Shown here: positions 59,464-64,000 of the stretch, piece after piece
How positions within the stretch are numbered: the first letter of the stretch is position 1
How the letters are laid out: each line of letters begins with the position of its first letter
The notes under the pieces: model-generated
What the model was told of the DNA's origin: nothing
Databases searched by the model: none
The model's input: the letters and a program-made list of their open reading frames with translations, nothing else
Made by a program: the position numbers and the translations under genes
Assembly (NCBI RefSeq): GCF_004117055.1
Contig: NZ_CP026363.1
Location: 2,286,001-2,350,000 of the forward strand
DNA length: 64,000 nucleotides
Direction of reading: 5' to 3'
DNA from: Brevibacillus agri
Lineage (GTDB): Bacteria > Bacillota > Bacilli > Brevibacillales > Brevibacillaceae

Positions 59464-59964
59464 CTACGTTTTGTGCAGCCACTGTACTTGCACCTGATAG
59501 GCTTTGGCGATCCCTTCAACAAGCTCGGTCAGGCTGCTGTCGAGCAGGTAGATCGTCTCTTCTTCCTCCGCTTGCGGGATCGTGCCGCTGACGTGCTCCT
59601 TCCACTGCTCAGCCGCAGCCCAGCGATCAGCAGGGGTGCCAGACGCTTTGTCTACCGTAAACAGCGCAACCTGGTCTGCATACACAAACATATGGTCATT
59701 CGGCGAGACGAAACCGATATCGTCCAAGTGCCCGACCATCGCTTCGGGAGGAAGCAATAGCAGCGAGAAGCCGTCGCCCAGCATCTGCGACTTTTGCAAA
59801 ATCGCCTCCAGCTTGTCTTTTTCCGCCTCGTTTTCGACGATAAAAAGCAGTTTGTCCCGATCAAAGACATTGACATGGTCCCCGATTTTATGTATGACTT
59901 GAGCATAGAAGCCAGGCAATTTCCCGTCTGGGATCGCAAGCTCGATTCCGTACATATGGCGCAT
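59464..59964 (-). CDS. Hypothetical protein, 166 aa
   Basis: A soluble mixed alpha/beta protein that begins MRHMYGIELAIPDGKLPGFY and contains DRDKLLFIVENEAEKDKLEA near 37-56 and AEEEETIYLLDSSLTELVEG near the end. No export signal or known domain is seen. The exact start is uncertain: AAAAGG directly touches an ATG at 59973, while the ATG at 59964 is nine bases from it, so I prefer the latter. It is divergent from the MBL hydrolase gene. Confidence 0.68.
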   Translation of the reverse strand: MRHMYGIELAIPDGKLPGFYAQVIHKIGDHVNVFDRDKLLFIVENEAEKDKLEAILQKSQMLGDGFSLLLLPPEAMVGHLDDIGFVSPNDHMFVYADQVALFTVDKASGTPADRWAAAEQWKEHVSGTIPQAEEEETIYLLDSSLTELVEGIAKAYQVQVQWLHKT

Positions 59965-60024
59965 GCGCTTCATCCTTTTCTCTAGGCTTTTTTCTTATCG
60001 TACCAAAAAAACAGGGAGGTTCCT

Positions 60025-60672
60025 ATGAGCGACCAACAGCTTGCCATCCAATCTTTTGCCTTGGGAGGCTTTCAAACAAACGCCTACGTCCTGACCAACA
60101 CGGATACAGAAGAGACGATTGTCATTGACCCCGGCATGGAGCCAGCGCGGCTTTTGCAGGCGATTTCCGGCAAAAACGTCGTGGCGATCCTTTTGACACA
60201 CGCCCACCTCGACCATATCGGCGGACTGAACCAGGTGCGCGCGCTGACAAAAGCGCCCGTGTACATCCATCCGCTGGAACAGGAGTGGCTGACCAATCCC
60301 GATCTCAACGGTTCCAGCCGCTGGGGGCTGCCTGAGCCGATCGTGTGCGATCGCGCCGAGCACGAACTGGCTGACGGGCAGATGCTGCAGCTCGCCGGAT
60401 TTGACATCCAGGTGCTGCACACGCCGGGACATTCGCCAGGAAGCTGTTCGTTTGTGATCGGCAAGCATTGCTTTGGCGGTGATGTACTGTTTGCGCAGAG
60501 CATTGGCCGGACCGATTTGCCCGGGGGCGATTACGAGACGCTGATGATTAGCATCCAAGACAAGCTGTTTGAGCTGGATGACGACACGATCGTCTACCCG
60601 GGGCACGGCCCGAAGACGACGATTGACTACGAAAAAACGTACAATCCGTTTGTAACGGGCATGCTACGGTAA
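60025..60672 (+). CDS. MBL-fold metallohydrolase (glyoxalase II-like, YqgX-type)
   Basis: The 215-residue product has the metallo-beta-lactamase fold with the zinc motif THAHLDHIGG (58-67, HxHxDH), a second His in LHTPGHSPGS near 132-141, an Asp in HCFGGDVLFAQSIGRTDL near 155, and the last His in YPGHGPKTTIDYEK near 191. This set is that of glyoxalase II-like thioester hydrolases such as Bacillus YqgX. The ATG follows GGGAGG. Soluble and cytosolic. Confidence 0.9.
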   Translation: MSDQQLAIQSFALGGFQTNAYVLTNTDTEETIVIDPGMEPARLLQAISGKNVVAILLTHAHLDHIGGLNQVRALTKAPVYIHPLEQEWLTNPDLNGSSRWGLPEPIVCDRAEHELADGQMLQLAGFDIQVLHTPGHSPGSCSFVIGKHCFGGDVLFAQSIGRTDLPGGDYETLMISIQDKLFELDDDTIVYPGHGPKTTIDYEKTYNPFVTGMLR

Positions 60673-60766
60673 AGACTGCTCGACTCTTTCTGGAGATGCG
60701 AAGAGGATTTTGTCGGATGGCGGCGAAAAAGAAGGGGTTATCTTAACGCCAAAAGGAGCTATTGCG

Positions 60767-62056
60767 ATGAAGCAAGCATGGAGCAAGTGGGTCATCATCA
60801 CAGCGGTCGGCTGTATGAGCCTGGTCGGGTGCGTCCCGCCGGCAGCCCCGGATCACGAAGCTTCCAAGGCTCCTGTCCAGCATGTGACCCCATCTGAGCC
60901 CGCCACGCCGCAGCCGCCACAAGACGAGCCTGCCGCCGACACGGAAGCAAATCCGCCCGCCCCTCCCCCGGAACAGGCGCCTTCGCGTTTTCCGGAACAG
61001 CGAATCTCGCTGCTCGCTGTCGGGGACATCATGGTTCACCAGGAGCAAATGGATGCCGTCTGGAACCCTGCGACCAAAACCTATGACTTCAACAAGTTTT
61101 TCCCTTATGTCACGCCACTGTTTCAAGAGGCGGACTGGGTGATCGGCAACCTGGAAACGACGATGAGCGGCAGCCAGGCCCGCTATTCGGGATACCCGAT
61201 GTTCAATTCCCCGGAATCTTTGGCGCAAACGTTGAAGGAAGTAGGTTTTACCGCAGTAACGACTGCGAACAATCACTCGATGGATCGCAAGGAGCAGGGG
61301 GTACTGCAGACGATCAAATACTTGGATCAGGCAGGAATTTTGCACACGGGGACGTTTGCCAGCGCCGAGGAACGCAACGAGCCGCTTCTCTTGACCAAGG
61401 ACGGCTTTACGCTCGCCCTGCTGTCCTATACGTACGGGACGAACGGCATTCCCGTTCCGCCAAAGAAGCCGTACCTCGTGAACCTGATCGCGCCTGAGCT
61501 GATGAAGCAAGACATTGCCCGGGCGAAGGAAAACGGAGCGGACCTGGTCGCCGTGGCGCTGCACTTCGGCGTCGAGTACCAGCGGCTGCCCAATGCGGAG
61601 CAAATTCGGACAGCCGAGCTGTGCCTGACGTACGGGGCCGATCTGATTTTGGGCGCTCACCCTCATGTCGTGCAGCCGTACGAGTGGAAGACGGTCACGC
61701 GGGAGGACGGTACAGAGCACACAGGACTGATTGCGTATTCGCTTGGCAACTTCGTCTCGGCCCAGCGCTGGGATTACAAGGACGTGGGCGCGATTCTCAA
61801 GCTCACCTTGCACAAGGACGAGTCCGGAAAAGCGAGTATTGAACAGGCGGAGCTGCTTCCGACCTACGTTCATTTTTTCCGCAAAAACAACAAGCGCAAT
61901 TACGTGATTTATCCCGTGAATGAAACGCTGGCAGGGCTTATGCGCGGGGAAAAATATCCGACCCTCACCAAAGAAGCGATCCAGTACATGACCCGTTTGC
62001 AAAAGGAGATGTCGGTTCACGTGAATACGGCTGTCTCCGGAAAAAAAGCCAGCTAA
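60767..62056 (+). CDS. CapA/PgsA-family lipoprotein (metallophosphatase-like)
   Basis: The 429-residue product has a lipoprotein signal (LVGC, Cys22), a Pro/Glu/Ala-rich linker (about 25-75) and a CapA domain: LLAVGDIMVHQEQ near 83-95, DWVIGNLETTMSG near 123, TTANNHSMDRKEQG near 163-176, and LGAHPHVVQPYEW near 294-306. CapA proteins are needed for poly-gamma-glutamate export in capsule loci; free-standing ones like this may be phosphoesterases. The ATG at 60767 has AAAGGAGC seven bases upstream. No pgs genes are nearby. Confidence 0.87.
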   Translation: MKQAWSKWVIITAVGCMSLVGCVPPAAPDHEASKAPVQHVTPSEPATPQPPQDEPAADTEANPPAPPPEQAPSRFPEQRISLLAVGDIMVHQEQMDAVWNPATKTYDFNKFFPYVTPLFQEADWVIGNLETTMSGSQARYSGYPMFNSPESLAQTLKEVGFTAVTTANNHSMDRKEQGVLQTIKYLDQAGILHTGTFASAEERNEPLLLTKDGFTLALLSYTYGTNGIPVPPKKPYLVNLIAPELMKQDIARAKENGADLVAVALHFGVEYQRLPNAEQIRTAELCLTYGADLILGAHPHVVQPYEWKTVTREDGTEHTGLIAYSLGNFVSAQRWDYKDVGAILKLTLHKDESGKASIEQAELLPTYVHFFRKNNKRNYVIYPVNETLAGLMRGEKYPTLTKEAIQYMTRLQKEMSVHVNTAVSGKKAS

Positions 62057-62068
62057 TGGATAGCTGGC
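62041..62068 (-). terminator. Terminator of the secreted coiled-coil gene, overlapping the CapA stop
   Basis: The stem GCCAGCTA/TAGCTGGC with a five-base loop is followed on the minus strand by seven T residues. It sits at the junction of two convergent genes; on the plus strand only a weak T-stretch follows. Confidence 0.7.
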
Positions 62069-62069
62069 C

Positions 62070-63143
62070 TTATTTCTTTCCGAAGCCGAACGGCAAGTTC
62101 AGCTTCAGTTGCAGCTTCAGTTCTTCGTTTTGCAGGCTGATGCCCTGCACCTGGATGTTGGGCGAGATCAGCTCGGGATAAAAGCCGAGATCGTACGCTT
62201 TTTCCATCTCGTCCACGGTCGCTTGCGGCAACGCGAAGCCGTCGAAGTAAAGCTCGCTGATGTGGAATTTCAACTGGGTGGGCGAGACGAGCTCGTAGCT
62301 GCCCACCAGACGAAGCTCCATATGGTCGTAGGTGCCTTCGACAATCAGTTTGTTGTCTTCAAAAGAGAAGCGCGACTGCTTGAACAACTCGTCCTTTTGC
62401 ATCAAAAACTGGTTGAAATCGCTCTGCTTGATCGTCAGCGTATGGTTGAAAAAGCCGTCCGACTGGATGCGATCGGGCGTAGCCAGCTCAGGCACTTGCA
62501 CCATCACCTTGGCCAGCATGCCGAAAAACGTCTGGAAGGCGGGCAAGCCGCGCTTTTCCCAATCATCAATCAAATGGTCCATCAACGCTTCTACGGCCGT
62601 CGGGTCGTCCAGCTTCTGCACGTTTTTCTCTTTTTCCGCCTGGATGGCGAGCATCTCGGCCAGTTGCTGCTCGTATTTTTTGCGCAGATCCTGGAGCAGA
62701 GCCAGCCGGTCTTGCTTGTCTGTCTGCATGACAGCAAGCTTTGTGCGCTCGGCATGGTACGCCTGGAGCCGATTCATGTCGTGCTCGTACAGTAGCTGAT
62801 AAAATTCGAACATCAATAAAAATTGATTGAAATTTTCAGCATTAAGTAAAAGAGTGAGAAGATTGACTCGTTCACCCATGTAGTAAGCCCGTGCCACCTC
62901 GCCGGCATGGCGCTGCATCGCTTCGATCACGAGCTTTTGACGCTGCAGGTCGAGGTCGATTTGAGCGATATCCCGGTATGTCCGAGACTCTTCATCCTTG
63001 AGCAAGGTGAGGGTTCGCTCCAGCTCTTTCTGAGTGAAATGCTGCTGCAGGATGAGCTGTTCCAGAGGAAGCGCCGTTTCTTCCTGGGCGAACGCCGTCA
63101 GCGGACATACAAGCAGGAACAAGACGAGCAGAAATTTGCGCAT
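62070..63143 (-). CDS. Secreted coiled-coil protein
   Basis: The 357-residue product has a signal peptide (MRKFLLVLFLLVCPLTAFA, residues 1-19). A long coiled coil follows (about 25-175, with a break near 95-110), reminiscent of the N-terminal part of CwlO/PcsB-like wall hydrolases or their regulators. The C-terminal half is beta-rich and has no NlpC/P60, LysM or amidase motif. It may regulate a wall hydrolase, but this is inference. The ATG at 63143 follows AAAGGTG; a longer start at 63164 has no site. Confidence 0.75.
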   Translation of the reverse strand: MRKFLLVLFLLVCPLTAFAQEETALPLEQLILQQHFTQKELERTLTLLKDEESRTYRDIAQIDLDLQRQKLVIEAMQRHAGEVARAYYMGERVNLLTLLLNAENFNQFLLMFEFYQLLYEHDMNRLQAYHAERTKLAVMQTDKQDRLALLQDLRKKYEQQLAEMLAIQAEKEKNVQKLDDPTAVEALMDHLIDDWEKRGLPAFQTFFGMLAKVMVQVPELATPDRIQSDGFFNHTLTIKQSDFNQFLMQKDELFKQSRFSFEDNKLIVEGTYDHMELRLVGSYELVSPTQLKFHISELYFDGFALPQATVDEMEKAYDLGFYPELISPNIQVQGISLQNEELKLQLKLNLPFGFGKK

Positions 63144-63255
63144 GTTTTCACCTTTTGCTTTCATGATGGAAGTCGCTTACCTTTCCACATTGTATGACTT
63201 CTTTTTCGTATTATAGCCTTATCAGGTTGAATTTGGATAGCAGGAGAAGAGACGA

Positions 63256-64000
63256 ATGGATATCATCGCACAGATTCGCCACGAAATCGAAAGCCAGGAG
63301 GGACGCGCCATTTCGTTTTCGCGCTTTATGGAGCTGGCTCTCTATCACGACGCCTATGGCTATTATATGTCGGACTTGCCCAAGGTAGGCAAAGATGGCG
63401 ATTTTTTTACCAGCGCGACGGTACACGCGGTGTTTGGAGAAACATTGGCGGATGCGGTGAGCGAGCTGTGGCGCGCAGCGGGGATAAAGCAGCCCGTGCT
63501 CGTCGAAATCGGCGGAGGTACCGGCTCCTTGTGCAGCAGCATGCTGGGACGAATACGCGAGAGTGCGCCGGACGTGTACAAACGGTTGAAAGTCGTTCTC
63601 ATCGAAGCAAGCCCTTATCACCGGAGAAGACAGGAGGAAGCGCTGCGCGAGCATGAGGTGGAAAAGGTGTGGCACGCTTCGCTTGCGGATGCCGCTTGCG
63701 GAGAAGCAGTAGAAGGCGTCGTCCTGTCCAACGAATGGCTCGATGCCTTTCCCGTTCACGTGGCCGAGCGGACGAAGACAGGCTGGCAGGAAGTAGCGGT
63801 GACTTGCAAAGAGGGGCAATTTTGCGAGGTGCTGCGGGAGCCGACCGCGCCATTGCTCGCTGCTCTGGCTGAAATAGACGCGGCTCTGCCGATTCCGGCA
63901 GGCATGCGGATCGAGGTGAACCTGGGGCTGAAACAGGCGGCGCAAGAAGTAGGGCGCCTCTTGGCAAAAGGCTTTGTCGTGACGATTGATTACGGCGATC
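63256..64000 (+). CDS. MidA/NDUFAF7-family SAM-dependent methyltransferase, cut by the window end
   Basis: The first 248 residues are present. The N-terminus MDIIAQIRHEIESQEGRAIS and FSRFMELALYHDAYGYYMSD match the MidA family. Other family motifs are GKDGDFFTSATVHAVFGETL, the SAM loop LVEIGGGTGSLC near 83-94, LSNEWLDAFPVHV near 157-169, and VTIDYGD at the window edge. In mitochondria NDUFAF7 methylates a complex I subunit; the bacterial target is unknown. The ATG follows GGAGAAGAG. No stop is seen because the sequence ends. Confidence 0.88.
   Translation, partial: MDIIAQIRHEIESQEGRAISFSRFMELALYHDAYGYYMSDLPKVGKDGDFFTSATVHAVFGETLADAVSELWRAAGIKQPVLVEIGGGTGSLCSSMLGRIRESAPDVYKRLKVVLIEASPYHRRRQEEALREHEVEKVWHASLADAACGEAVEGVVLSNEWLDAFPVHVAERTKTGWQEVAVTCKEGQFCEVLREPTAPLLAALAEIDAALPIPAGMRIEVNLGLKQAAQEVGRLLAKGFVVTIDYGD

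Noticed and set aside
1..64000. CRISPR arrays, rRNA operons, prophage or plasmid replication genes
   Set aside because: No regularly spaced direct repeats, rRNA sequence, phage structural genes or replication initiators were seen.

Overview
The window reads as a chromosomal segment of a spore-forming Firmicute, most likely Brevibacillus or a close relative in the Paenibacillaceae. The evidence is strong AGGAGG-type ribosome binding sites with ATG, GTG and TTG starts, many compact intrinsic terminators, S-box and L-box riboswitches, an SR1P peptide gene, YhcN/YlaJ sporulation lipoproteins, and a typA-ylaH-ylaJ-ylaK gene set in the order known from Bacillus. The genus is an inference. No rRNA, prophage, plasmid origin or CRISPR array was seen.

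Region 1-6.9 kb is the accessory end. It holds a small minus-strand protein, a short phospholipase A2-like protein, a four-tRNA cluster (Ser, Glu, Val, Leu), and then a clearly AT-rich two-gene anti-phage module of the Gabija type: GajA (OLD-family ATPase/TOPRIM nuclease) followed by GajB (UvrD-like helicase), overlapping by 8 bp. Downstream lies an IS3-family transposase remnant interrupted by a 289-bp MITE-like element with 13-bp perfect terminal repeats and a 6-bp target duplication.

Region 6.9-26 kb: an AraC/siderophore-binding fusion regulator with a probable N-terminal frameshift, its neighbouring siderophore-binding lipoprotein, a LysR regulator fragment, a coiled-coil FlxA-like protein, a second tRNA cluster (Gly, Met, His), a glyoxalase-DinB pair, two DMT-family transporters (EamA type and RarD), pyridoxal kinase PdxK, a MacAB/YknXYZ-like ABC efflux set, a methyltransferase-racemase pair, a large secreted protein, an EcsC protein, a GNAT acetyltransferase and a Fur-controlled flavodoxin.

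Region 26-45 kb: a lysine riboswitch controls a three-gene acetyl-diaminopimelate operon (dapH, a class III aminotransferase, dapL). Then come secreted and DUF proteins, a glucosaminidase, a MarR-type regulator, an alpha/beta hydrolase, the SR1 dual-function RNA, a beta-propeller surface protein, an unusual dihydroorotate dehydrogenase-like/membrane fusion, arginine decarboxylase SpeA, an FMN-dependent oxygenase/reductase and several conserved hypotheticals.

Region 45-64 kb: SAM decarboxylase SpeD (which with SpeA supplies two steps of spermidine synthesis), YhcN/YlaJ lipoproteins, TypA, a glutathione peroxidase, YlaH, a charged-tail secreted protein, and an S-box riboswitch over metI-metC (transsulfuration to homocysteine). 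PhoH-like YlaK follows, with a strongly structured candidate non-coding RNA directly after it that I could not assign. The window ends with a second DinB protein, an MBL hydrolase, a CapA lipoprotein, a secreted coiled-coil protein and the start of a MidA-type methyltransferase.

The most interesting items are the Gabija locus beside tRNA genes, the MITE-in-IS nest, the unassigned structured RNA at 57.3 kb, the membrane-fused and active-site-degenerate DHODH homologue, and the class III aminotransferase inside the lysine-riboswitch operon.
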